Assembly (NCBI GenBank): GCA_951812395.1
Contig: CATOSD010000001.1
Location: 248,001-312,000, forward strand
Origin: an uncultured Dehalococcoidia bacterium
GTDB lineage: Bacteria > Chloroflexota > Dehalococcoidia > Lucifugimonadales > CATOSD01
DNA length: 64,000 nucleotides
Direction of reading: 5' to 3'
The notes beneath the pieces are model-generated. The model made no database searches. It saw nothing but the letters and a program-made list of their open reading frames with translations, and was not told the DNA's origin. Position numbers and translations under genes: made by a program. How positions within the stretch are numbered: position 1 is the stretch's first letter; each line of letters starts with the position of its first letter. Below are positions 36,435-44,875 of the stretch, one piece after another.

Positions 36435-36980
36435 GTGGCCGCTAACGGCGACAGGGACGCCGGCCAGGACAAGGGCGGCGACCGAGATTCCATCTGGAGC
36501 GTCGCACGCGGCGCCTTGGCGTACTATTTTGCGCTGTTCGCAACGTTGGTGCTTGCGGGCGTCGCCCTGCTGATTTGGAAGGCCGACCTCCCGGAAGGCG
36601 ACTTGGCTACGCGCGCGCTATACGTCTGGCAGGAGTCAGGGTCCATCGTTGTCCCATCTGCCGCGTACGCCATAATCATCTTGGAAACAGCGAGGTGGAC
36701 AATGGTAACAGCAGGATTGTTCGAAGCTAAACTGAAACGTAAACGCGAGCAGGAACGGGCCGAGGTCCGGGCTGAGGCCCGGTCCGAGGGTCTAAAAGAG
36801 GGCCTAGAGGAGGGCCTAAGAGAGGGCCTAAGAGAGGGCCTAAGAGAGGGCCTAAAGGAGGCGGACGCAAAGTGGCGCGCCTGGTATGAGCGAATGCTCG
36901 AAGCTCGGGCCAAGGGCGAGCCGTTCGACGAGCCACCGCCCACCGTGGAAGAGGCCAATGGCAAGGAGCCTCGCTCGTAG
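36435..36980 (+). CDS. Small membrane protein with tandem EGLR repeats
   Basis: This 181-residue protein has two hydrophobic segments (ALAYYFALFATLVLAGVALLI and SIVVPSAAYAIIILETA) followed by a charged helix containing six or more EGL(R/K/E) units. These are encoded by 12-base repeats, after which the chain ends with an acidic tail. The helix should form a coiled coil on the cytoplasmic face. The GTG start lies 3 bases after the porB stop, so it is probably cotranscribed with the oxidoreductase. I do not recognise the family. The repeat number could vary by slippage. Confidence 0.6.
   Translation: MAANGDRDAGQDKGGDRDSIWSVARGALAYYFALFATLVLAGVALLIWKADLPEGDLATRALYVWQESGSIVVPSAAYAIIILETARWTMVTAGLFEAKLKRKREQERAEVRAEARSEGLKEGLEEGLREGLREGLREGLKEADAKWRAWYERMLEARAKGEPFDEPPPTVEEANGKEPRS
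36785..36862. repeat. 12-base tandem repeat inside a coding sequence
   Basis: The unit GAGGGCCTAAGA is repeated about six times with small changes, giving EGLR/EGLK units. All units are a multiple of three, so copy changes keep the frame. Confidence 0.75.
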
Positions 36981-37147
36981 ATCTTGCTGCCGCCGCAACT
37001 GCGACAATCTTCACGGAAGCGATACCCATGCCAGACCTGATCAATCTCCTGAGTCAATTCAACCGGCGGCCAATCTCGCTCGGCAACCTGACAGCGCACA
37101 CCGCCACCACAGTCACGGGCAAATAACACGGCCGGAAGACCAGTCCC

Positions 37148-38146
37148 CTACCCTCGATTCGCCGCCGCCGGGTTGACGCACGACACCATCTCCCCGCCCG
37201 TCAGTGCCGCGACAACGTTCTCCGCGGCCATCATCCCCATCCTTCGCACCGTCGCCGCGCTGCCGCTCGAGATATGTGGCGTCACGATGACGTTGGACAT
37301 ACCCACCAGCGGGTGGTCCGGCGGAAGCGGCTCAGGGTCGGTGACGTCTAGCGCGGCCCCCGCCAGACTGCCCTCGGTCAGCGCCTCGCAGAGCGCCTCC
37401 GTATCCACCACTCGGCCCCGCGCCGTGTTGATGAGGAACGCCGTGGGCCGCATCAGCGCCAGTTCGCGTCGCCCAATCAGGCGGTCGGTCTCCGGCGTCA
37501 GGGGAACGTGCAGCGACACGAAATCGGAACTTGCGAGCAGTGAGTCCAGGTCGGGCGACCACTCGCCGCCGTAGTCCCGCTCCGCCTGGGACCTGCGCGA
37601 GCGGCTGTGGTAGAGCACCCGCATGTCGAAGCCCATGGCCCGTCGCATCACCGCCTCGCCGATGCCGCCCAAGCCCACGATGCCGAGCGTCGCGCCGTAG
37701 ACGTCCGTACCGAGATAAGGCGACTGGTCGAACATCGTCCACGCGCCCTCCCTCACCTGCCGGTCGGCGTACGGCACGTTGCGGGCCAGCGCCAGGATCA
37801 TGGCGAAAGCGAAGTCGGCGCAGGACTCCTGGAGCACGCCGGGGGTGTTAGACACCAGCACGCCCAGCCGGGTGGCCGCGCCCACGTCCACGTTGTCCAG
37901 GCCCACGGCCCTGTTCGCCACGACCCGGAGATTGGGAGCTGAGCGCAGCGCGGCCTCGTCCACCACGTCGTCGATCTCGGTGACGATGGCCTCGCAGTAG
38001 GCCAGCCGCTTAAGCAGCTCCTCGCGCGGCGGCGGAGTGCGCTCGGGCCACACCTCGACGTCGAAGCGCGATTCGAGCAACGCCACCGCCCCCGGCACGC
38101 GGCGCCGGGTGAAGAACACCCGCGGCCTGTTAAACACGCCGGACAA
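37148..38146 (-). CDS. D-2-hydroxyacid dehydrogenase (glyoxylate/hydroxypyruvate reductase type)
   Basis: This protein of about 332 residues has an NAD-binding motif LGIVGLGGIGEAVMRRAMGF and an arginine in LINTARGRVVDTEAL. A catalytic glutamate is expected in the DVTDPEPLPPDHPL region and a histidine in VIVTPHISSGSAATV. Members reduce 2-oxoacids such as glyoxylate. The start is uncertain: TTG at 38146 has GAGG 8 bases upstream, and GTG at 38137 is the alternative. The longer frame upstream overlaps the gamma-glutamyltransferase gene and is rejected. It follows that gene by 11 bases. Confidence 0.86.
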   Translation of the reverse strand: MSGVFNRPRVFFTRRRVPGAVALLESRFDVEVWPERTPPPREELLKRLAYCEAIVTEIDDVVDEAALRSAPNLRVVANRAVGLDNVDVGAATRLGVLVSNTPGVLQESCADFAFAMILALARNVPYADRQVREGAWTMFDQSPYLGTDVYGATLGIVGLGGIGEAVMRRAMGFDMRVLYHSRSRRSQAERDYGGEWSPDLDSLLASSDFVSLHVPLTPETDRLIGRRELALMRPTAFLINTARGRVVDTEALCEALTEGSLAGAALDVTDPEPLPPDHPLVGMSNVIVTPHISSGSAATVRRMGMMAAENVVAALTGGEMVSCVNPAAANRG

Positions 38147-38157
38147 AACGCCAGCCT

Positions 38158-39801
38158 CTACCAGCCGATGGCGTAGCCGTCCCTGCGCGGGTCGGCGCCG
38201 CCCTGAAACACGCCGGCGTCCGAGTCGACCTGTATGCCCTGCGCACCGCCCACGGACATGGACCACGGCTCGATGACCTTCACGTCGTGGCCCCGGTCTT
38301 CGAGGGCGCGCCGCACGTGGGCGGGGAAGCGCTCCTCCATCTCCACCTGCGTGCCCTGGACGCACTTGAATCGTGGCGCCTCGATGGCCTCCTGCGGATT
38401 CATGCCGTAGTCCAGCACGTTGGTCACGAACTGGGGCGTTGTCTGGAGGATGCCGTAGCTGCCCGGGGTGCCCATGCTCAGGTAGAACTTGCCGTCCTTG
38501 AAGGTCTGGGTCGGCGCGACGACCAGGTCGACGCGCTTGCCCGGCGCGATGAGGTTCGGGCTGCCCTCTTCGAGGTCGAACCAGTAGCACATGTTGTTGA
38601 GGAACAGGCCCGTGTCGCCCATCGCCACGGCGGAGCCGAAGCCGCCGCCGAGCGTCTGCGTGATCGTGACCACGTTGCCGTCGCCGTCGGCGACCGCGAA
38701 GTGGGTGGTCATGCCGCCGTCGAAGTCCAGCGGGCTGCCGGGGGTGAGCGCGTTGGGCGGGCCGTCGGTCATGTAGTGCTCGCCCACCACTGGCGCGGCG
38801 CTCTCGCGGTCGATGCGCTTCCGCTGGCTATCGGCGTAGGCGTCCGACAGCAGGCTGTCGAGCGGCACGTCCACGTAGTCGGGGTCTCCGCCGTAGCGGA
38901 TGCGGTCGGTCACCGAGAGCTTGGCCGACTCCATGAACAGGTGGAGGGTGTTGGGATGCTGGAAGATCACGTCCTGGCCGCCGAAGCCCTCCATCGTCTT
39001 CAGAGTCTGGAGCACCTGGAAGCTGCTGCAGCTCGGCGGCGTGGTGTTAATGCGGTAGCCCCGGTAGTCGATGCTGATGGGATCGTTCCAGGTGGCCTTG
39101 TAGGTGGCGAGGTCGTCCGCCGTGAACAGGCCGCCCATCTGCTGGTTGGCCTTCACGATGCGCTCGGCGAGCTCTCCGTGGTAGAAGGTGTCCAGCCCGT
39201 GCTTGGCTATCTGGCCCAGGGACTCGGCGAGCTGGGGCATCTTCAGCCGGGTGCCCGGCCTTGGAGCACGACCCTCGTCGTCGAGGATGATGGGCGCAGA
39301 CGGGAACCGCGCGAGCCGCGGGGCGTTGTTCCGCATCATGCGGCTGTTGAGGGGCGTAACCGGCACGCCGTCCCGGGCGTAGCCGATGGCGGGGGCGAAC
39401 AGGCGCTCCCTGTCCATGCTGCCGTAGGCCTCGTGGAGGGTGAGCCAGCCGGCGACGTTGCCCGGCACCAGCGGGGCGAGCACGCCGGTCTGCTTGGTCT
39501 CGTAGGTGAACCTGTCCGGCTCGGCGCCGCTTGGCGCTCTGCCCGAGAAATCGAGCGCACGGACGCGATTCTCCTTCGCGACGTAGGCGAGACCTACGCC
39601 GATGCCGCCCGCGCCGGACATGTACGGCTCGGCAACGTTCAGGGTGGCGGCGACCGCGACGGCGGCGTCGAAGGCGTTGCCCCCGTCAATCAGCACTCGC
39701 AGCCCCGACAATGACGCCAGCGGGTGGGCCGACGCGACCATACCGTTGACGCCCATGGCGACCGGCCGGTTGGAAGTGGGGAATACGGAGAGATTAGCCA
39801 T
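38158..39801 (-). CDS. Gamma-glutamyltransferase family protein
   Basis: This 547-residue protein belongs to the Ntn-hydrolase family that moves gamma-glutamyl groups from glutathione or similar compounds. The nucleophile is the first threonine of DFDGGMTTHFAVADGDG, at which the chain is normally self-cleaved. Substrate-binding segments such as GGNAFDAAVAVAATLNVAEPYMSG and LGGGFGSAV are conserved. AGGAG lies 8 bases before the ATG at 39801. No clear signal peptide is present (MANLSVFPTSNRPVAMG), so it may be cytoplasmic, unlike the classic periplasmic enzyme. It probably forms an operon with QueG and the dehydrogenase. Confidence 0.9.
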   Translation of the reverse strand: MANLSVFPTSNRPVAMGVNGMVASAHPLASLSGLRVLIDGGNAFDAAVAVAATLNVAEPYMSGAGGIGVGLAYVAKENRVRALDFSGRAPSGAEPDRFTYETKQTGVLAPLVPGNVAGWLTLHEAYGSMDRERLFAPAIGYARDGVPVTPLNSRMMRNNAPRLARFPSAPIILDDEGRAPRPGTRLKMPQLAESLGQIAKHGLDTFYHGELAERIVKANQQMGGLFTADDLATYKATWNDPISIDYRGYRINTTPPSCSSFQVLQTLKTMEGFGGQDVIFQHPNTLHLFMESAKLSVTDRIRYGGDPDYVDVPLDSLLSDAYADSQRKRIDRESAAPVVGEHYMTDGPPNALTPGSPLDFDGGMTTHFAVADGDGNVVTITQTLGGGFGSAVAMGDTGLFLNNMCYWFDLEEGSPNLIAPGKRVDLVVAPTQTFKDGKFYLSMGTPGSYGILQTTPQFVTNVLDYGMNPQEAIEAPRFKCVQGTQVEMEERFPAHVRRALEDRGHDVKVIEPWSMSVGGAQGIQVDSDAGVFQGGADPRRDGYAIGW

Positions 39802-39899
39802 CGAAGCGCTCCTGCCGGGGGGTTCTTCAGTGGTGAGTGACCGGTTGACTGCCAAGCCGTAGTTGAGACGGCTTGGCCATTGTACCAGAACAGGGTCAG

Positions 39900-41030
39900 C
39901 TAAGGGGTAGCCTCCGCGAGGGCCAGCGCTATCTCTTCGGCCACGTCGGTGTCGGATTCGGTGGGTTGGGCGGCGCGCAGGGCGGAGCGGGCGGCCGGGC
40001 CGCCGATGCGGCCGAGGGCCCAGGCGGCGTGCGAGCGCACCAGCGTGTCGTCGCCGGACAGCGCGCTCGCCAGCGCGGGGACGGCCGCCGCGTCGCCGAG
40101 ATTGCCCAGGGCCACGCAGGCGTTGCGCTTGAGGCCCGATAGCTTGGCGCGCTTGATGGGGCTGCCGCGGAAGCGCTCGCGGAATCCCTGCTCGTCCAGC
40201 TCCAGCAACGGTATGAGCTCGGGGGCGGCAAAGTCGCCGCGCTGGCGGAAGGCGGCCTCGCCTCCGAGCCGCGCCTTGCGGTTGACCGGGCAGACGTCCT
40301 GGCAGATGTCGCAGCCGAAGACCCACGCGCCCACCAGCGGCCGCAGTTCGCGGGGAATGGAACCACGCAGCTCGATGGTGAGGAACGAGATGCACTTGCG
40401 GTTGTCGATGACGTAGGGCGCGACGATGGCTCCTGTGGGGCAGTCGTCGATGCAGCGGACGCAGTTGCCGCAAGTCTTGGCGAGCGGGTCGTCCGGCGTA
40501 AGCTCCAGGTCGGTGACCACCTGGCCGAGGAACACCCAGGAGCCGTGGGTGGGCGTGAGGATGTTGGTGTTTTTGCCGAACCAGCCCAGGCCCGAGCGCG
40601 CGGCGGCGGCACGGTCGTTCATGGGGCCGTCGTCGACGAACACGCGGGTGCGCACTTCCCTGCCCGCCAGCGGCGTCAGGGCATCGGCGAAGCGGCGCAG
40701 GCGCGGCTTCAGCAGCTCGTGGTAGTCGTCGCCCCAGGCGTAGCGGGCGACCTTGCCGCGCAGGGCGTCGTCATCGTCGCCCGGCTCGCCGGTGTTGTAG
40801 CTGACGGCGAGCGAGACGACCGACTTCGCGCCCTCAAGCAGGCTCTGCGGGCGGTTGGCCTTGCGGACGCGGTCCTCGGTGTACCAGGGCAGGCCGTCCA
40901 TCAGGCCCTGGCGAACGCGCTCCACCGCCGCGCGCTCGTCGCGCAGGAACGGCTCCGCCGTGGTGACGCGCACGAGGTCGAAGCCCAGGTCGCGGGCGCG
41001 CTGCTTGACGCGCGTAGTCAGGTCGGACAC
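39900..41030 (-). CDS. queG: Epoxyqueuosine reductase QueG
   Basis: This 376-residue enzyme makes queuosine from epoxyqueuosine in tRNA wobble positions, using a cobalamin cofactor and two 4Fe-4S clusters. Visible are CGNCVRCIDDCPTGAI and CDICQDVCPVNRK cysteine motifs, RARDLGFDLVRV at the N-terminus and GWFGKNTNILTPTHGSWVFLG in the middle. C-terminal HEAT-like repeats (NACVALGNLGDAAAVPALASAL) are also present. The GTG at 41030 (VSDLTTRVKQRA) fits the family N-terminus; an in-frame ATG at 41063 would add 11 residues. The full set of cluster cysteines is present. Confidence 0.93.
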   Translation of the reverse strand: MSDLTTRVKQRARDLGFDLVRVTTAEPFLRDERAAVERVRQGLMDGLPWYTEDRVRKANRPQSLLEGAKSVVSLAVSYNTGEPGDDDDALRGKVARYAWGDDYHELLKPRLRRFADALTPLAGREVRTRVFVDDGPMNDRAAAARSGLGWFGKNTNILTPTHGSWVFLGQVVTDLELTPDDPLAKTCGNCVRCIDDCPTGAIVAPYVIDNRKCISFLTIELRGSIPRELRPLVGAWVFGCDICQDVCPVNRKARLGGEAAFRQRGDFAAPELIPLLELDEQGFRERFRGSPIKRAKLSGLKRNACVALGNLGDAAAVPALASALSGDDTLVRSHAAWALGRIGGPAARSALRAAQPTESDTDVAEEIALALAEATP

Positions 41031-41081
41031 GTGGGGCGCTCTAGAGCCTATCCGACAACCCATTCATCACCCCCATCCTAA

Positions 41082-41104
41082 CCTTCCCCCTGCGAGGGGG
41101 AAGG
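41082..41104. repeat. CCTTCCCCCT/AGGGGGAAGG hairpin repeat
   Basis: A 10-base stem with a GCG loop, flanked by CACCCCCATCCTAA. It is a copy of the repeat family listed at 19225 and lies between queG and the hydrolase gene, both on the minus strand. Confidence 0.8.
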
Positions 41105-41121
41105 GACTCATCGGATAGGCT

Positions 41122-41994
41122 TCAGCCGCTGTTGGCGGCGATGAAGGACTTGATGACGGCGTTGAACTGCTCGGGGTGCTCGCGGAAGGGGTAGTGGCCG
41201 GAGCGGTTGAAGATGTGCATCTGCGAGTCCTTGACGTTGGGCAGCACAAGGTTCAGGCAGTTGATGCCGATGGGGTCCCACACCGCCGAGGGGTCCTCCA
41301 GGCCCCAGACCACCAGCGTTGGGCACTGCAGGTCGCCCGCGCGGATTCTGTCGTGGATGTCGTGCTGCATGGCGGCGAGGTTGTCGTCGAACTGGCCCTG
41401 CAGCTCGGAGTTCTTTGCGGTGGCGCGTTGGACGGAGTCCAGGGCGTCCATGCGGATCTTGCCGTCGGTCCACTCGTCGGTGATGTGGTCGGCGCCGAAC
41501 GAGTTCTGCGCGGTGAGGTACTTGGACAGCTCCTTGGGGTCGTCGAAGTGGGGCGCGGCGTCGGCTACATCCTGGTAGAAGGTGATGGGCTGCATGAGTG
41601 TGGCGCTGTCCACGATGACGATGGTGCGCACCAGCTCGGGGCGCTCGATGGCGACGCGGGCGGCCAGGTAGCCGCCGCGGGAGTGGCCGACGATGTGGGC
41701 TGGCGCGATTTCGAGCGTATCCAGGAAGTCCATCGAGTGCTGGACTGCGGAGGCGATCACGTAGTCCTCGTCGTTCGGGGGCGGGTCGCTGTAGCCCTGG
41801 CCGGTCTTGTCGATTGAGAAGACGTGGAAGGACTCGGCGAGGGCGTCGAAGTTGAGGAACCAGTCCTCGGCGCTGGCGCCGCCTCCGAACTGACCGCCGT
41901 GGACGAGCAGCATCGTCTCGCCCTCGCCCGCCTCGAAGTAGCGGGTGTTGATGCCCTTTACGTCCGCGAACTTTGCGTCTTTGTAGCTGACCAT
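41122..41994 (-). CDS. Alpha/beta hydrolase (meta-cleavage-product hydrolase like)
   Basis: This 290-residue protein has a nucleophile elbow GHSRGG (IVGHSRGGYLAARVA), an acid in VVWGLEDPSAVW and a histidine in NRSGHYPFREHPEQF. The oxyanion region is LLVHGGQFGGGASAEDW. The fold resembles the BphD/HsaD hydrolases of aromatic degradation, but no other ring-cleavage genes are near. AGGAGG lies 10 bases before the ATG at 41994. The open frame extends upstream into repeats, which I reject as coding. Confidence 0.85.
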   Translation of the reverse strand: MVSYKDAKFADVKGINTRYFEAGEGETMLLVHGGQFGGGASAEDWFLNFDALAESFHVFSIDKTGQGYSDPPPNDEDYVIASAVQHSMDFLDTLEIAPAHIVGHSRGGYLAARVAIERPELVRTIVIVDSATLMQPITFYQDVADAAPHFDDPKELSKYLTAQNSFGADHITDEWTDGKIRMDALDSVQRATAKNSELQGQFDDNLAAMQHDIHDRIRAGDLQCPTLVVWGLEDPSAVWDPIGINCLNLVLPNVKDSQMHIFNRSGHYPFREHPEQFNAVIKSFIAANSG

Positions 41995-42759
41995 GTTGTG
42001 TTTGCCTCCTGTGTGCCTATCTCGTCCGAGCGTCGTGTCTGCGCCGGGTTGTGGTGGTATCCTACCGCAAAAGTCGCTCTGGCGCAGCCTCCCAAGCGGC
42101 CGGGAGCCTGTGGCAGGCCGGTTGGCGTAGTCGGAGAGGGCCGACTTGGGCAGGTTAGAGAAGGCTAAACCCTGCTCGTGGGTGGGAAACACCGATAAGT
42201 TGTTCCATTCTGTTCCATTTCGTTCCACCTCATAGCTGGGAGGGCTGGCCGTTCGCTCCGGCTGGAGGCGTAGATGAGCACGGATTCGGCATGGATATCC
42301 ACAAGATACGGCACAAATGGAACAGGCCGTCGGGAGGGCCCAACTGCTACCTCTTCACTTCACCCCCATCTCTTCGGCAAGCTCAGGGCAGGCTCTTCAG
42401 CCTGCGAGGGGGGAGGGACAATGGGGATGGACGGGTGACGGGCTACCGAGCGGAGTCGCGTCGGGCGTTGGGAGAGGGCTATCCGCCGTGTGAGACAAAA
42501 CGCCTGGAAATTAGTGTCTCATTCCGTTTCTTTTGTTTTATCTCCTCAGATTTCGTAGCTGGCGGTCTGTGTTCCTCGTTACAGATGGGACGGATTCGGG
42601 TTGGATGTGCGACCGAATCGACGGTTGGTTTACACGGGTGTCACACGGAGGTTAGTCGGGTGGTCGGTGGCGAGCCTTCGGTTGTTAAGTTGCGAGCCGG
42701 TGTTGGTGAAAGAAACAGTAGCACGGATGTGCGAGGGAGTCAATAGGGTGCATGACCTT
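41995..42759. other. Repeat-filled intergenic region
   Basis: I see no gene here. It contains the inverted copy of the GGAAC pentamer repeat (42200-42239), a CTTCGGCAAGC-type palindromic repeat (42372-42392) and copy B of the ~300-base repeat (42444-42745). That copy ends in the minus-strand promoter-like motif (42715-42743). The region marks the left edge of the decayed mobile island. Confidence 0.6.
42444..42745 (-). repeat. Diverged ~300-base repeat, copy B
   Basis: On the minus strand it repeats the ordered blocks of the 32126-32440 copy: TTGACT-17-TACTGT, ACATCCAACCCGAATCCGTC, GTAACGAGGAA, CAGCTACGAAATCTGAGGAG, an A-rich stretch, the GAGACA...TGTCTC stem and GACTCCGCTCGGTAGCCCGTC. It faces copy A, so recombination between the two would invert the intervening 10 kb. 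Confidence 0.7.
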
Positions 42760-42904
42760 GAGCCTGTGTCAGATTACTAGGCGGACAACACACGGAGACC
42801 TCCGCCCCTAGGTTCCTGCTTACGCGGGAAGCAAGGTTAAGAGCGGGTTTCCGCTTGCGTGGGAAGGATGATTCCTCGCGCACATAGTAATCTGAGACAG
42901 CTTC
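42760..42904. mobile_element. 145-base MITE, copy 1
   Basis: The left end is GAGCCTGTGTCAGATTACTA and the right end, on the other strand, is GAAGCTGTCTCAGATTACTA. They form imperfect terminal inverted repeats of about 20 bases. It is flanked by the perfect 9-base direct repeat CATGACCTT (42751-42759 and 42905-42913), the mark of transposition. The element has no coding capacity and is over 90 percent identical by eye to the copy at 54975-55119. Confidence 0.92.
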
Positions 42905-43180
42905 CATGACCTTAAGAATGTGATTACCGAATACTGGGAGGTGACCTTGAATCACAAGAGCGTTCGAGAGTACGCGAAGCGGCAGCGAGTGGGGCGCCGA
43001 CTAAGCCGATACACTTTCGCCCGGCGTCGATCAGCTTGACTTGTCCGAAACGTTGGGCTACAAATGGGCGATGGATGATCGGGACGACGGCCCGGGCGGA
43101 GGCGAACGAGAGGGCGACGACGGGGATAACGCGCTGACCCACGGGGACGCGGCCTAGACGCTCAGGATCGAGGAACGCTG

Positions 43181-43354
43181 ATGTACGAGTACAAAGTGAT
43201 ACAGGGTAGGAGTCTAGGCAGCCCAGGGTCGGACCGCGAAAGGGGCCTTGAGCTTCTAGAAAGGATACTAAACAATTACGCCGCCGAGGGCTGGCGGGTA
43301 GTAGCCGGGGGTGACTATAGTACGTTCGTACTCGAGCGGAAGAAATCGCCATGA
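43181..43354 (+). CDS. DUF4177-like small protein
   Basis: A 57-residue protein: it starts MYEYKVIQGRSL and ends with EGWRVVAGGDYSTFVLERK. This is the pattern of DUF4177 proteins (Y-K-V near the start, EGW-VV-, then a strand and LERK). The ATG at 43181 follows GAGGAA. Its stop overlaps the ATG of the methyltransferase remnant (ATGA). The preceding 42914-43180 holds only short uncertain frames, one starting TTG at 42947 (30 codons) and one starting TTG at 43056 with an acidic tail. Confidence 0.65.
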   Translation: MYEYKVIQGRSLGSPGSDRERGLELLERILNNYAAEGWRVVAGGDYSTFVLERKKSP

Positions 43355-43626
43355 CCACGCCCAACTTCGCGGACAAGACCATCTGGACCGGCGACAACCT
43401 CGACATCCTGCGCGGGATGAACTCGGCGTGCGTCGACCTCATCTACCTCGACCCGCCGTTCAACTCCAACCGCAACTACGCCGCGCCCATCGGCAGCGCG
43501 GCCGCGGGCGCCGCCGACCACCTCGACAACCTCCAGCTACTGTGCGGCGCCTGCAACTCGTTCAAGGGCGACCGGCCGCAGGAGTACCTCGTAGCCAGGC
43601 TCGCGGAGATGCAAGTGACGGCGTGA
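43351..43626 (+). pseudogene. DNA methyltransferase/HNH remnant with internal deletion
   Basis: In this 91-residue frame, residues 1-50 match the start of a site-specific DNA methyltransferase (TIWTGDNLDILRG, then the catalytic motif DLIYLDPPFNSN). Residues about 55-91 (DNLQLLCGACNSFKGDRPQ, EYLVARL) match the C-terminal end of a methyltransferase-linked HNH module. The long middle part, including the AdoMet-binding FxGxG and HNH histidines, is absent. The frame is open, so the deletion was in phase, but catalysis is not possible. Part of the decayed island. Confidence 0.75.
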
Positions 43627-43639
43627 AAGGAGGCAGAGA

Positions 43640-43888
43640 ATGTCCAGATACATAGACAACGATAGAGAGATAATACTGCTGGAAAGATTAGAATCTAAGC
43701 GCGATGACATGCCAAACGAAGAGAAGTATTGGCTTCTCGATGCAGGACTGGCCGATTGGTGCTTCACATTCGGTATCGGGCACGGTAGCTCTCAAACGAA
43801 CTTTACTCAGCAAGCTGGCCGTGGTTTTCTGTGCCTCACTCAGAAAGGCAAGGATAGGCTTGCACAGTTGAGAAGCGCCAACCAATGA
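43640..43888 (+). CDS. Small hypothetical protein
   Basis: An 82-residue soluble protein starting MSRYIDNDREIILLERLESK and ending in a KGKDRLAQLRSANQ helix. AGGAGG lies 8 bases before the ATG, so translation is credible. I do not recognise it. Its stop overlaps the ATG of an integrase-like fragment (43885), the same arrangement as at 44496. Base composition is lower in GC than the flanking housekeeping genes, in line with an acquired island. Confidence 0.5.
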   Translation: MSRYIDNDREIILLERLESKRDDMPNEEKYWLLDAGLADWCFTFGIGHGSSQTNFTQQAGRGFLCLTQKGKDRLAQLRSANQ

Positions 43889-43938
43889 ACGGCTCCATCC
43901 GACAACGCAGCGCCAGTGCGGGAGGGGGACGCCCATGA
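43885..43938 (+). pseudogene. Integrase N-terminal fragment (first copy)
   Basis: A 17-codon frame, MNGSIRQRSASAGGGRP, matches the first residues of a tyrosine-recombinase family (MNGSIRxR) and also the fragment at 44496. It is cut short by a stop overlapping the next start. It is too short to be a gene and is best read as debris left by integrase decay. Confidence 0.5.
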
Positions 43939-44165
43939 CCACCGGCACGATGTACTGGCTAAAGCTCGGTACGCGCCGCACCAGGAGCCGCGTCCACAAT
44001 ATCAGTTGCAGGCACTGCCGCCTGGATGACAACGCGCAGCCAAAATCAAGGGACCGGATACGAAGGGAGAACTGGTGCGGCCCCTACGCCACCGATGAGG
44101 AGGCTATAAATGCCAGCCTGTCCTTAGGCATCACCCCCAGCGATTGCAGGCACGGGTGCGTATAG
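43935..44165 (+). CDS. Cysteine/histidine-rich small protein
   Basis: A 76-residue protein with RVHNISCRHCRLDD, WCGPYATDEEA and DCRHGC. The spacing of these cysteines and histidines is compatible with a small zinc-binding fold resembling the metal-binding domain in Ada-type proteins. GGAGGGGG precedes the ATG by about 6 bases. The function is unknown. It lies between two integrase fragments. Confidence 0.5.
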   Translation: MTTGTMYWLKLGTRRTRSRVHNISCRHCRLDDNAQPKSRDRIRRENWCGPYATDEEAINASLSLGITPSDCRHGCV

Positions 44166-44199
44166 CAGCACGTCAACCCCGCGAGCTAAGGAGTAGGCC

Positions 44200-44499
44200 A
44201 TGGAAGACGAGAGTCTGTGGGAACAGGCAAAAGCAGAAACACCGGCACTGACCGACCCGAACAGCGCTGTCTATCGACTTATGGTGCGGCTAAGCGAACG
44301 ACTGAATCGAAGAGAGCAGAAGATAGCGAAACTAGAAAGGCCATTATCAATAGCTGTAGATGAGGCCTATGAGAGGTATGAGCAGGAAGTCGAGGCTAGC
44401 AACCTCTCCGAGAGTAGCAAGTTCACGTACATCTCTCACGCTCACCAATTCGTACGATGGCTACAGGGTGATTTCGAACCAGGTGGTACACTCCGATGA
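44200..44499 (+). CDS. Protein with integrase SAM-like N-terminal domain, truncated
   Basis: In this 99-residue protein, residues about 50-99 (AVDEAYERYEQEVEASNLSE, then SSKFTYISHAHQFVRWLQGDF) match the core-binding SAM-like domain of phage-type tyrosine recombinases. The catalytic domain is missing. AAGGAG precedes the ATG. The first half is a charged helix. It could be a remnant or a stand-alone regulatory protein. The stop overlaps the next integrase fragment start by 4 bases. Confidence 0.6.
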   Translation: MEDESLWEQAKAETPALTDPNSAVYRLMVRLSERLNRREQKIAKLERPLSIAVDEAYERYEQEVEASNLSESSKFTYISHAHQFVRWLQGDFEPGGTLR

Positions 44500-44618
44500 A
44501 CGGCTGCATCCGACAGCGCAGCGCCTGAGCCTGGCAGTTCACCGTCGACCTGGGCCGCGACGCCCGCGCCTAGCGCCGGCGCAAGTACGTCGCCGTTCGC
44601 GGCACCAAGGCCCTGATA
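44496..44618 (+). pseudogene. Integrase N-terminal fragment with in-frame stops (second copy)
   Basis: Read in one frame it gives MNGCIRQRSA-stop-AWQFTVDLGRDARA-stop-RRRKYVAVRGTKA. This follows the usual order of arm-binding domains in tyrosine integrases (MNGSIRxR, SWQ-x-VDLGRD, KRR-Y-VRGTK). Two stop codons and the lack of a catalytic domain show decay. The 200 bases after it hold repeats and no gene. Confidence 0.7.
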
Positions 44619-44777
44619 CCCGGAGGTGAGGGTCGGCAAATGCCGACAACTCTGCACACTCTGCCACAGCCCGATTGAGGCTCACCCAGCTACGAGAACA
44701 ACGTCTATCGTCCTCGATACGCCAGAATTTCCGAATCCCATCATCCGCTCCAGCCCCGCCTTTCACCCCCATCCTAA

Positions 44778-44800
44778 CCTTCCCCCTGCGAGGTGGAAGG
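44778..44800. repeat. Hairpin repeat copy with one mismatch
   Basis: CCTTCCCCCT-GCG-AGGTGGAAGG, preceded by CACCCCCATCCTAA. The T in the right arm breaks one base pair. It lies just beyond the end of the M24 peptidase gene. Confidence 0.75.
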
Positions 44801-44875
44801 GACAATTGGGAGGGCATTCTCACACTACCTATCCTGTCAGCTCTGCGAGGGGGGAGGGAACTCTGAGATTGCCTC

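Noticed and set aside
38287..39714. 475-codon plus-strand frame opposite the gamma-glutamyltransferase gene
   Set aside because: It has no signature, and the minus-strand gene carries the full catalytic motif.
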